A stretch of DNA of 39,196 bases from contig JACZSM010000025.1 in the NCBI GenBank assembly GCA_022574185.1, forward strand, positions 1 through 39,196, in the 5' to 3' direction. The first letter of the stretch is position 1. Every line of letters starts with the position of its first letter. The translations under genes and the position numbers were made by a program. The notes under the pieces are model-generated. The model was not told where the DNA came from, ran no database searches, and saw only the letters and a program-made list of their open reading frames with translations. This document shows positions 10,031 to 17,344 of this stretch, piece by piece. Source of the DNA: Pseudomonadota bacterium. Lineage in GTDB: Bacteria > Pseudomonadota > Gammaproteobacteria > Steroidobacterales > Woeseiaceae.

Positions 10031-10147
10031 GGTGTGAGTTTCGGCAATTAGCCCCGGGGCGCGCAGTGTACCGAGAAACCGCGGAGCTTCCCAACGTCTC
10101 GCGCTGATTGTGTATCATAACCGGCCCAAGTCGGCCCAGAAACGGAA

Positions 10148-10166
10148 AATCGACTACAAGTCGATT
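10148..10166. repeat. Short perfect palindrome upstream of yrbG
   Basis: AATCGACT and AGTCGATT form a perfect 8-bp inverted repeat around ACA, 33 bp before the yrbG start and about 120 bp before the ibaG start. It could be an operator for a dimeric regulator or a leader hairpin. No clear promoter boxes are seen around it, and yrbG has no obvious Shine-Dalgarno. Confidence 0.4.
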
Positions 10167-10199
10167 GACGAAGATCCGAGACTCTACAAAACGTAAATT

Positions 10200-11174
10200 A
10201 TGTCAGGCAATGCTCTCCTAGTAATTTCCGGCCTTGTACTCCTGATCGGAGGCGCAGACCGGTTCGTCCACGGTGCGGCCGCAGCGGCACGCAATTTGGG
10301 CATTGCTCCTCTTTTAATCGGGCTGACCGTTGTTGCCTTTGCGACCTCTTCGCCCGAGATACTTGTGTCTGTTGTCGCATCCCTTCGGGGTGAGCCGCTG
10401 CTGGCATTCGGCAACGCGATCGGCTCAAACATCGTCAATATTGGCCTTGTATTGGGTTGCGTGGCGATTGTACGGCCGCTCAAACTGCGGTCGGCAACGT
10501 TGCGTCGCGAGATGACGGCGTTGCTCGCCGTCACCTTGCTGACAGTATCGTTGTTCCTCGACGAGTATTTGAGCCGTGTCGATGGCCTCGTCATGTTGAC
10601 CGGCCTCGTCATCGTCATGATCTGGCTGGCGCGGCTGGGCGTGCGCTCGTCGCCAGGCGATCCGATTAAAAAAGAATACGAAGCCGAGATACCGAAAGAC
10701 GTCAGCATGCCCATGGCAATTTTCTGGTTGTTGTTTGGATTGGGCACATTGCTGATCGGCGCCTACCTGCTTGTCGACGGCGCAATAGCTGTCGCACGAT
10801 TTTTGGGCGTCAGCGAGGTCGTGATCGGAATTTTGCTCGTCGCATTAGGCACCAGCCTGCCTGAGCTCGCGGTCTCCCTCATCAGCGCCTTGAAGGGTGA
10901 GTATGGCCTCGCCATCGGCAACATCGTCGGCTCGAATATCTTCAATCTGCTCGCTGTGATCGGCGTGGCCGCGACGATATCACCGTCTGCCCTGCCCCCG
11001 TCCGTATTGTCCCTGCACATTTTCGTCATGATGGCTTTCACTCTCGTGCTATTCGCCATGACCTATGACTATGATGGCAAAAGCGAACTTTCGAGGATCG
11101 AAGGAGTGGCCCTGCTTGTCGCGTTTATCGCTTACGATACCTACGTTGTGCTGCAAAACGTTAGAATGCATTAA
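10200..11174 (+). CDS. yrbG: YrbG-like calcium/sodium:proton antiporter (CaCA family)
   Basis: An inner-membrane cation antiporter of 324 residues. The protein is a tandem duplication of about five helices each. The alpha-repeat signatures are GNAIGSNIVNIGLVLG in the first half and GNIVGSNIFNLLAVIG in the second, each preceded by an acidic motif (SSPEILVS and SLPELAVS). This is the CaCA ion-binding pattern. It heads the KDO/LPS gene series, as in E. coli, 23 bp before kdsD. The substrate ion cannot be deduced from sequence alone. Confidence 0.92.
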   Translation: MSGNALLVISGLVLLIGGADRFVHGAAAAARNLGIAPLLIGLTVVAFATSSPEILVSVVASLRGEPLLAFGNAIGSNIVNIGLVLGCVAIVRPLKLRSATLRREMTALLAVTLLTVSLFLDEYLSRVDGLVMLTGLVIVMIWLARLGVRSSPGDPIKKEYEAEIPKDVSMPMAIFWLLFGLGTLLIGAYLLVDGAIAVARFLGVSEVVIGILLVALGTSLPELAVSLISALKGEYGLAIGNIVGSNIFNLLAVIGVAATISPSALPPSVLSLHIFVMMAFTLVLFAMTYDYDGKSELSRIEGVALLVAFIAYDTYVVLQNVRMH

Positions 11175-11197
11175 TGACGACAGGCTGAGGTCGGGAC

Positions 11198-12181
11198 TTG
11201 GCGCAAAATCTGACAGACGAAGAACTGCTCGCACTCGCCGGCGAAGTGCTCGAGATCGAGTCTCGCGCCGTCGGTGCGTTGCGCGCGCGGCTTGATGCGA
11301 CATTCGTTACCGCGTGCCAGCTGTGTCTCGATACACCGGGCCGTATCGTGGTAACCGGCATGGGAAAATCAGGCCATATCAGCGGCAAGATCGCAGCAAC
11401 CCTGGCCAGCACCGGTACGCCCGCATTCTTCATGCACCCCGCCGAGGCCAGTCACGGCGATCTCGGCATGATTACTGCGCAGGACCTGTTACTGGCGGTG
11501 TCTTACTCGGGAGAAACCGACGAAGTCGTCACCATTTTGCCACTTGTGAAGCGCTTGGGCGCCCGCTTGATCTCGATGACGGGCAATGCAAAATCGACAC
11601 TGGCCAAGGCGGCGGATGCGCATCTGGATATCAGCGTAATCGAGGAAGCCTGCCCACTGAACCTCGCACCGACGGCAAGCACAACGGCTATGCTCGCAAT
11701 GGGCGATGCGCTGGCCGTGGTGCTGTTGAAGCTGCGCGGTTTTACTGCTGAGGATTTTGCGCGATCGCACCCAAGCGGCAGCCTTGGCAAGCGCCTGTTG
11801 CTGCGAGTTGCCGACGTCATGCATACCGATGCGGCCATGCCGGTTGTTGCACCGGATGTCCGGCTCAGGGACGGCCTGATGGAAATGACACAGAAAGGCC
11901 TGGGTATGACGGCCATCGTCGATGAGCACGACCGGATTCTCGGCATCTTTACCGATGGCGATTTACGCCGGGCACTGGATGCAGGCGTCGATGTTCACGA
12001 AACAACGATGCGCGAGATCATGCATTCTGGCTGTAAAACAATCGCTCTTGACGTGCTTGCCGCCGAGGCGGTGCACCTGATGGAAGAGAACAAGATCACA
12101 TCGCTTCTTGTTGCCGATGACGATATGCGTTTGCTCGGCGCCCTGAATATTCATGACCTTTTTCGGGCAGGCATCATGTGA
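11198..12181 (+). CDS. kdsD: D-arabinose-5-phosphate isomerase KdsD
   Basis: Interconverts ribulose-5-phosphate and arabinose-5-phosphate, the first step of KDO synthesis for LPS. Residues of about 30-185 form the SIS sugar-isomerase domain (GMGKSGHISGKIAATLASTG, then HGDLGM and SYSGETDE). Two CBS domains fill the C-terminal third (VADVMHTDAAMPV, IFTDGDLRRALDAG). A TTG start at 11198 is used, with GAGG eight bases upstream; no in-frame ATG is better placed. The gene ends in a 4-nt overlap with kdsC (GTGA). Confidence 0.96.
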   Translation: MAQNLTDEELLALAGEVLEIESRAVGALRARLDATFVTACQLCLDTPGRIVVTGMGKSGHISGKIAATLASTGTPAFFMHPAEASHGDLGMITAQDLLLAVSYSGETDEVVTILPLVKRLGARLISMTGNAKSTLAKAADAHLDISVIEEACPLNLAPTASTTAMLAMGDALAVVLLKLRGFTAEDFARSHPSGSLGKRLLLRVADVMHTDAAMPVVAPDVRLRDGLMEMTQKGLGMTAIVDEHDRILGIFTDGDLRRALDAGVDVHETTMREIMHSGCKTIALDVLAAEAVHLMEENKITSLLVADDDMRLLGALNIHDLFRAGIM

Positions 12182-12687
12182 GCACATCAACACTTCAGAT
12201 TTCGCTTCGAGATGTACGTCTCGTCGCGTTCGATGTGGACGGCGTATTTACCGATGGCCGCATTTATGTATCAGACGATGGCATCGAGTCGAAAGCCTTT
12301 TGTACACAGGACGGTTTCGGCATTCGCCGCTTGCTCGAAGCCGGCGTCGAAGTCGCCGTAATCAGTGGTCGACAATCTGTCGCCGTCGAACGGCGCATGA
12401 GTGAACTTGGCGTGGTTCATGTTATTTTAGGATGCGCAAGCAAGATAGCAGCCTTCGACAAGCTGACGGCCACACTTGGCATTGCCGACAGCGAATGCGT
12501 CTACGTCGGCGACGACATCCCCGACATGCCACTGCTGGGGAAAGTAGGCTGCGCGATTGCCGTTGCAAATGCAGTCAGTGGCGTACGCGAGCAATGTGAT
12601 TACACAACGGTGGCAGACGGTGGTTTTGGCGCAGTCCGCGAAGTCTGCGATCTCGTTCTGGCCGCACGCGATAAAGCCGGGCGATGA
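12178..12687 (+). CDS. kdsC: 3-deoxy-D-manno-octulosonate 8-phosphate phosphatase KdsC
   Basis: A HAD-superfamily phosphatase that removes the phosphate from KDO-8-P. The nucleophile motif is FDVDGVFTDG (D19 and D21), followed by the motif II region ISGRQS and the motif III/IV block YVGDDIPDMPLLGKVG. It lacks a cap domain, as is normal for this tetrameric family; length 169 residues. Translation starts at GTG 12178, overlapping the kdsD stop by 4 nt, and the stop overlaps the lptC start by 4 nt (ATGA), so the three genes are tightly coupled. Confidence 0.96.
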   Translation: MSTSTLQISLRDVRLVAFDVDGVFTDGRIYVSDDGIESKAFCTQDGFGIRRLLEAGVEVAVISGRQSVAVERRMSELGVVHVILGCASKIAAFDKLTATLGIADSECVYVGDDIPDMPLLGKVGCAIAVANAVSGVREQCDYTTVADGGFGAVREVCDLVLAARDKAGR

Positions 12688-13241
12688 GCGCGCGGTACAC
12701 AGTCGTCTTCATTGTGCTAATTGCAAGCGCCTTGGCAAGCTGGCTGCTGGCACGCCAGACTCGCGACAATGATATCGACGCTTCGCCTTACAACGCGGTA
12801 CATCGTGGTTACTATCTGAAATCGGCCCGTATCCTCGGCACTGGTACCGATGGCAGCCTGTTGTATGAAATCTGGGCCGACTATGCCGAACAACAAGACG
12901 ACGACCGCATCTCATTCACCAACGTTACGATCAAGTACTCGCCGCAAAGTGATGTTCCCTGGGTCATCAATGCCGACACCGCAATAATTCATCAGGATGA
13001 GCGTCGCATACTGCTGCGTGGCCATGTCAGAGCTGTCAGCAATGAAGGGTTTTCGGGCAACGAAACTGAAATTCGGACTGAATATCTCGAACTTGATCCC
13101 GAAAACTACATGGCCGAGACGACTGCACGCGTGCAGATTCGCATCGGTGCCCGCAGCCTCACGGCAACCGGCATGCTAGCATTACTCAAAGAGAACCGAC
13201 TCGAACTCAAATCCAATGTCAGTGGGAAATTTGTACCGTAG
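12684..13241 (+). CDS. lptC: LPS export protein LptC
   Basis: A bitopic inner-membrane protein that takes LPS from the LptBFG transporter and passes it to LptA. The single N-terminal membrane helix (VVFIVLIASALASWLLA) is followed by a periplasmic beta-jellyroll domain of about 150 residues. Sequence conservation in this family is low, so the identification leans on size, topology, the PxxAxxxGYYLKSARI region and position between kdsC and lptA. The ATG overlaps the kdsC stop. Confidence 0.9.
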   Translation: MSARYTVVFIVLIASALASWLLARQTRDNDIDASPYNAVHRGYYLKSARILGTGTDGSLLYEIWADYAEQQDDDRISFTNVTIKYSPQSDVPWVINADTAIIHQDERRILLRGHVRAVSNEGFSGNETEIRTEYLELDPENYMAETTARVQIRIGARSLTATGMLALLKENRLELKSNVSGKFVP

Positions 13242-13260
13242 CCATGCTCCAAGCCCGAAG

Positions 13261-13914
13261 ATGATTCGACGTTATCTGGCGTTTCTGTTGTTGGTGCCTT
13301 CCTTTGCATTGGCGCAGAACTCCGACCTGAGACTGCCCATTTCACTCGACGCCGATTCGACGAGCTACGACGGCAAGAGTTCTATGTTGATGTTTCGAGG
13401 CCTCAGACTGTCGCAGGGAAACATTGGCGTTGAGGCCGATATAGGACGCGCAAGCAAGCTCGATTTTCAGGATAGCGTCTGGCGGTTCGAGGGTAATGTC
13501 ATCATTGATATTGACGACGGCCACATCGAGTGTGACTCCGCCGACCTGCATTTTTCCGACCACCAGCTACACCTCGCAACCATCTACGGTTCACCGGCGA
13601 CTTTCGAACTCAGGCAACCCAATAGCGATGAAGTCACCTACGCGCGGGCCGAAAAACTGAGCTACGACCTCGTTACCGGCGTTATCGAATTTTCTGGCGA
13701 CGCGACAATAATCAAAGGTGGCAATCAAATTTCCTCGAGCTTCCTTGTCTACAACATTCGTGAACAACGCATCAATGCAAGGTCCTCCGGAAACGGCGAC
13801 GAGAAAGTTAAGATTATCTATACCCCATCAGGCGCAATCGGTGCCAGTGCAGCTACGGACACGGTCGATGATGACACGGCCGATAATGCGGACACCGGGG
13901 CCGGGAATCCATGA
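13261..13914 (+). CDS. lptA: LPS transport periplasmic protein LptA
   Basis: The periplasmic bridge protein that carries LPS across to the outer-membrane LptDE complex. The ATG at 13261 is preferred because it begins directly before a standard signal peptide ([19 protein letters not shown]); an upstream in-frame ATG at 13216 would overlap lptC and put 15 charged residues before it. The mature part has the OstA/LptA jellyroll pattern, including [10 protein letters not shown] near its start, [17 protein letters not shown] and [19 protein letters not shown]. The C-terminal 25 residues are rich in Asp, Ala and Thr and look disordered. The stop overlaps the lptB start by 4 nt. Confidence 0.93.
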   Translation: MIRRYLAFLLLVPSFALAQNSDLRLPISLDADSTSYDGKSSMLMFRGLRLSQGNIGVEADIGRASKLDFQDSVWRFEGNVIIDIDDGHIECDSADLHFSDHQLHLATIYGSPATFELRQPNSDEVTYARAEKLSYDLVTGVIEFSGDATIIKGGNQISSSFLVYNIREQRINARSSGNGDEKVKIIYTPSGAIGASAATDTVDDDTADNADTGAGNP

Positions 13915-14636
13915 GTATCCTTAGTGTCCAGGATATCTCGAAGAGCTTTAAACACCGCAAAGTCGTCAAGAGCCTTTCTCTCGAAATAAATAGCGGCGAA
14001 GTAGTTGGCCTGCTCGGCCCGAACGGGGCCGGTAAAACGACGGCTTTCTATATGATCGTCGGCCTCATCTCGGCCGACAACGGCACCATAATGCTGGACG
14101 GCAAGGATTTGACCGCGCAACCGATGCACCGTCGCGCGAAACTCGGTCTGGGCTATTTGCCACAGGAAGCGTCGATTTTTCGCAAGCTGAGTGTTGAGCA
14201 AAACATTCTCGCAATCCTCGAAATACGCGACGATCTCGATCAGGCCGGCCGCGAGGAGGAACTTGAGAGCCTGCTTGACGAACTGCATGTCGGTCATGTT
14301 CGGACCAGTCTCGGCATAAGCCTCTCGGGCGGAGAACGGCGTCGTGTCGAGATCGCCCGGGCTCTGGCAGCAAACCCGCTTTTCGTATTGCTGGACGAAC
14401 CGTTCGCTGGTGTCGACCCGATATCAGTGCTGGATATTCAACGCATTATCAAACACTTGTGTGAAAGGGATATCGGAGTTTTGATTACTGACCATAATGT
14501 GCGAGAAACACTCGGAATTTGCGGTAGAGCCTATATACTGAGTGATGGAAGCCTGATCGCATCGGGCTCGCCAAAGGAGATCCTCGAAGACCATCATGTA
14601 CGAGAGGTATATCTCGGACAGGAGTTCAAGCTTTAG
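13911..14636 (+). CDS. lptB: LPS export ABC transporter ATP-binding protein LptB
   Basis: The cytoplasmic ATPase that powers LPS extraction by LptFG. Walker A is GPNGAGKT (residues 36-43), the ABC signature LSGGE (138-142), Walker B ends in LLDEP with D162 and E163, and the switch histidine is H195 (ITDHNV). Length 241 residues, typical. Its ATG overlaps the lptA stop (ATGA). lptF and lptG are not in the window and usually lie elsewhere. rpoN begins 9 bp downstream. Confidence 0.98.
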   Translation: MSILSVQDISKSFKHRKVVKSLSLEINSGEVVGLLGPNGAGKTTAFYMIVGLISADNGTIMLDGKDLTAQPMHRRAKLGLGYLPQEASIFRKLSVEQNILAILEIRDDLDQAGREEELESLLDELHVGHVRTSLGISLSGGERRRVEIARALAANPLFVLLDEPFAGVDPISVLDIQRIIKHLCERDIGVLITDHNVRETLGICGRAYILSDGSLIASGSPKEILEDHHVREVYLGQEFKL

Positions 14637-14645
14637 CAATATTCC

Positions 14646-16037
14646 ATGTTGAAACAAACGCTGCAGTTAAGACTCGGACAGACGCTGACGATGACGCCGC
14701 AGCTGCAGCAAGCCATTCGGCTTTTACAACTGCCAATTCTGGATCTGAATGCGCAGATACAGGATGCCCTCGAAGAAAACATCATGCTCGAGATGGAGGA
14801 CCTGCCTGACGTCCCGCAGACGAGCGCCGAGACCACGGCCGAAATCGCAACCATTCGCGCGGAAGACAGTTGGCAGACCAACGCTACATCGCGCATTCAG
14901 GATGGTGGCTGGAACGGTGAAGGTCGACCCATCACTGAATTCGCAGACGAGTCGGGACAAACACTTCGCGAGCATCTGCTCTGGCAGCTTGAGATGGAAG
15001 ACTTCACGCCCCGTCAGGCCGTCATCGGTGAGGCCATTATTGACTCGATCAATGATGACGGTTATCTCAGCGTGGACCTCGATGAAATCGCTGCAAGTTT
15101 GGATAAGGAGGCCGAGATCTCGGCCGAGGAAATTGAAGAAACGCTGGCGAAAGTTCAACGCCTGGATCCTGTCGGTGTCAGCGCTCGCACGATTTCGGAA
15201 TGCATCATCTTGCAGCTCAGATATCTCGACACGGCGACACCGGGGCTGCAACTTGCAATTGACATGGCGGCAAGTTATCTCGACCTGGTCGGTAGTCGTG
15301 ATTACGGGGAATTGCGTCGTAGCCTGCGAGCATCCGAAGAAGATCTGCATGAGGCCCTTGCCCTCGTCAAGAGCTGCCACCCGAAGCCAGGTTTGGCCGT
15401 TAGCCCGGCGGCCGCCCAGTACGTCATTCCCGATGTTTTTGTGCGCAAGGTTGATGGTCGCTGGCAGATAGAGATCAGCCAGACGGGCATACCACGCTTG
15501 TCAGTCAATCAGCAATATGCGCGCCTGCTGCGTGGTAGCGGCGATCACGCCGTGTTACGTACGCAACTACAGGAGGCACGGTGGTTGATTCGCAGCCTGG
15601 AAATTCGCAATGAAACATTGATGAAGGTCGCAACCTGTATCGTGTTTCGCCAAACAGATTTTCTCGAACAAGGCGATGAAGCGATGAGGCCCATGGTCCT
15701 GCGGGATGTTGCCGAGGAAATTGGCATGCACGAGTCAACGATTTCTCGCGTGACCACCAACAAGTACATGCACACGCCACGAGGCATTTTCGAATTCAAG
15801 TACTTCTTCTCGTCTCACCTGTCGTCTGCAGGCGGGGAAGACCAGTCATCGACGTCAGTTCGCGCGAAAATTCGCAAACTGGTGGGTGGCGAGAACCCAG
15901 CTAAGCCGTTGAGTGATAGCAAAATTGCCAGTCTGCTCGCCGAACAGGGAATATCAGTTGCGAGACGAACGGTCGCGAAGTACCGTGAGTCAATGAATAT
16001 TGAATCATCGAGCGAGCGCAGGAAACGGCCCGCGTAA
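14646..16037 (+). CDS. rpoN: RNA polymerase sigma-54 factor RpoN
   Basis: The alternative sigma factor that recognises -24/-12 promoters and needs an enhancer-binding ATPase. Region I at the N-terminus is the glutamine- and leucine-rich activator-interaction segment (QTLTMTPQLQQAIRLLQLPI). An acidic region follows, then the core-binding domain and the helix-turn-helix (EEIGMHESTISRVTTNKY). The DNA-reading RpoN box is ARRTVAKYRE (residues 439-448), unaltered. Length 463 residues. It follows lptB after 9 bp with no clear Shine-Dalgarno, which suggests dependence on lptB translation. Confidence 0.98.
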   Translation: MLKQTLQLRLGQTLTMTPQLQQAIRLLQLPILDLNAQIQDALEENIMLEMEDLPDVPQTSAETTAEIATIRAEDSWQTNATSRIQDGGWNGEGRPITEFADESGQTLREHLLWQLEMEDFTPRQAVIGEAIIDSINDDGYLSVDLDEIAASLDKEAEISAEEIEETLAKVQRLDPVGVSARTISECIILQLRYLDTATPGLQLAIDMAASYLDLVGSRDYGELRRSLRASEEDLHEALALVKSCHPKPGLAVSPAAAQYVIPDVFVRKVDGRWQIEISQTGIPRLSVNQQYARLLRGSGDHAVLRTQLQEARWLIRSLEIRNETLMKVATCIVFRQTDFLEQGDEAMRPMVLRDVAEEIGMHESTISRVTTNKYMHTPRGIFEFKYFFSSHLSSAGGEDQSSTSVRAKIRKLVGGENPAKPLSDSKIASLLAEQGISVARRTVAKYRESMNIESSSERRKRPA

Positions 16038-16154
16038 GCTTGGGTAGGGAAGCAGAATTTGCACGAACATAATAGAATTGAGATACGCATCAAACGCAAC
16101 CCAAGGAGGCCCGCAGCACTGATAATCTGAACTCGTCAACCCGTCATGAGCTTA

Positions 16155-16212
16155 GGCCGTTATCTTTGGGGGGTGATAAGGCCGGGCCCATACAACACAC
16201 TAAATGTATGGG
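16155..16212 (+). promoter_or_regulatory. Two hairpins in the hpf leader, the second covering the Shine-Dalgarno
   Basis: Hairpin 1 pairs GGCC (16155-16158) and TTATC (16160-16164) with GATAA (16175-16179) and GGCC (16180-16183), with one bulged G. Hairpin 2 pairs CCCATAC (16187-16193) with GTATGGG (16206-16212) over a 12-nt A-rich loop. The last three bases of hairpin 2 are the first part of the GGGAG ribosome-binding site of hpf (16210-16214). The pairing is direct from sequence; a regulatory role in hpf translation is inference. No known riboswitch class is recognised. Confidence 0.45.
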
Positions 16213-16220
16213 AGATAACT

Positions 16221-16541
16221 ATGCAGCTGAATGTTTCAGGCCATCACTTAGAGGTAACCGATTCACTGAGAGGCTATGTCGAAGCCAGGATCGAAAAAAT
16301 CGAACGCCATTTTGATCTTGTATCAGACATAAACTTCATCCTCACAGTCGAAAAACTTCGGCATAAAGCCGAAGCCACAATTAACGTGAATGGTGGTACG
16401 ATTTACGCAGACGCCACCGAAGAAGACATGTACGCAGCAATCGATGGCTTAGTAGACAAACTCGATCGGCGTGTAAGAAAACACAAGGAAAAGCTGGTCG
16501 ATCACCATGCAAGAGAGTCTCACAAAAGAAAATTCATCTAG
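16221..16541 (+). CDS. hpf: Ribosome hibernation-promoting factor HPF (short form)
   Basis: Binds the 30S decoding region in stationary phase and helps form inactive ribosome dimers. The 106-residue protein starts MQLNVSGHHLEVTDSLRGYV and has the beta-alpha-beta fold of YfiA/HPF, with the basic second helix KLDRRVRKHKEKLVDHHARE. The ATG at 16221 is chosen because GGGAG lies six bases upstream and homologues begin there; an upstream ATG at 16146 only adds unconserved residues. It is the short form without the C-terminal dimerisation domain of long HPF. It lies 183 bp after rpoN and probably has its own promoter or leader control. Confidence 0.95.
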   Translation: MQLNVSGHHLEVTDSLRGYVEARIEKIERHFDLVSDINFILTVEKLRHKAEATINVNGGTIYADATEEDMYAAIDGLVDKLDRRVRKHKEKLVDHHARESHKRKFI

Positions 16542-16552
16542 CCCCACATTGA

Positions 16553-16578
16553 CCCGTGCGGCTGGGCAGCCGCACGGG
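16553..16578 (+). terminator. Strong hairpin downstream of hpf
   Basis: CCCGTGCGGCT and AGCCGCACGGG form a perfect 11-bp GC-rich stem around GGGC, 11 bp after the hpf stop codon. No U-tract follows, so it may act as a mRNA 3' stabiliser or a weak terminator. If it terminates, ptsN needs a promoter inside the 210-bp element downstream. Confidence 0.5.
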
Positions 16579-16603
16579 CGTTCAGGCGTCCCAAGCGGCT
16601 CTC

Positions 16604-16813
16604 AGGAACCTCTGATCTATTCATGAACTCGTATTCTTATGTCCAAAATTTCCAGCTTCCGTGTTGCTAATCTCGGCAACTGCTCCATGCGTTGCTCTAC
16701 CTCCTGCATCCCTGCAGTCGTTCGCAATAGCCAGCTAATACGTGCGATTCGCGCCTTGAATCTGAAAATTTTGGACACAATCTACTTCGGCCAGGATTAA
16801 TCAGAGGCTCCCT
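16604..16813. mobile_element. 210-bp symmetrical inverted-repeat element (MITE-like) between hpf and ptsN
   Basis: The outer ends are AGGAACCTCTGAT (16604-16616) and ATCAGAGGCTCCCT (16800-16813), imperfect inverted copies. Inner arms TGTCCAAAATTT (16640-16651) and AAATTTTGGACA (16766-16777) are also inverted copies, and each lies exactly 36 nt from its end. This gives terminal inverted repeats of about 50 bp with a diverged middle, the layout of a non-autonomous transposable element. No clear target-site duplication is seen. The right end stops 6 bp before the ptsN ATG, so the element supplies the ptsN leader. Its family cannot be fixed from sequence alone. Confidence 0.6.
16617..16778 (-). 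other. Open 53-codon frame inside the 210-bp element
   Basis: On the minus strand, a GTG at 16776-16778 opens a frame that ends at TAG 16617-16619. The predicted peptide is basic (SKIFRFKARIARISWLLR near the start, then EQRMEQLPRLATRKLEILD), and could form a coiled helix. It fills almost all of the element between the terminal repeats. It resembles no family I recognise, and the inverted repeats alone may explain the open frame. It should be treated as hypothetical and possibly non-coding. Confidence 0.2.
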
Positions 16814-16819
16814 AATAAA

Positions 16820-17314
16820 ATGATGCTCGAAGAAATAATTACGCCCGACAGTGTGTTGTGCAACGCACATGCTCGCAGCAAGAAACACTGTCTCGAAATA
16901 ATGAGCGAACTGCTTGTTCGCTCCAGCCCTGGTATCTCCAGTGAGGATATCTTTGAGGGCCTGATCGAACGCGAGCGTCTTGGCTGTACCGGCCTGGAAC
17001 ACGGCGTCGCTTTCCCACACTGTCGCGTCGATGGCTTGCGCACCAATGTTGCCGCGTTAATCAAGCTCAGCGATGCCGTGGATTTTGGAGCACCCGATGA
17101 CGAAGCTGTTGATATCGTATTCGGGCTCATGGTGCCCGCCGAGATAAATGAGAGTCATCAGGCCAACATTTGCAGTATCGCGGATCTCCTCGGCGATTCC
17201 GAACTGCGTCGAAAAATGCGCGAAGCCAATTCCAGCAACGAGTTATACGATTCCCTCATTGACGCCTCGGTAGCAACGGTCATAATCAATTTAAAGGAAC
17301 TCCAGGAGTCCTGA
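16820..17314 (+). CDS. ptsN: PTS IIA-like nitrogen-regulatory protein PtsN (EIIA-Ntr)
   Basis: A regulatory phosphoprotein of the nitrogen PTS that influences potassium transport and stress responses according to its phosphorylation state. The fold starts with EEIITPDSVLCNAHARSKK; the phosphorylated histidine is H67 in GVAFPHCRVDG. Length 164 residues. Translation can start at ATG 16820 or ATG 16823; the only Shine-Dalgarno-like sequence, CAGAGG, lies inside the right end of the adjacent inverted-repeat element and is rather far upstream. It precedes rapZ by 30 bp. No npr or ptsP, which would supply the phosphate, is in the window. Confidence 0.95.
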   Translation: MMLEEIITPDSVLCNAHARSKKHCLEIMSELLVRSSPGISSEDIFEGLIERERLGCTGLEHGVAFPHCRVDGLRTNVAALIKLSDAVDFGAPDDEAVDIVFGLMVPAEINESHQANICSIADLLGDSELRRKMREANSSNELYDSLIDASVATVIINLKELQES

Positions 17315-17344
17315 GAACGGACCCCCACGGCACGAGAAATACTC

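Noticed and set aside
16040..16070. Possible sigma-54 (-24/-12) promoter before hpf
   Set aside because: GG and GC dinucleotides occur in TAGGGAAGCAGAATTTGC, but they are 11 or 12 bases apart rather than the required 10, and the rest of the consensus is poor.
16146..16220. Earlier start for hpf at ATG 16146
   Set aside because: The extra 25 codons lie over the leader hairpins and have no counterpart in HPF proteins; ATG 16221 has the GGGAG site.
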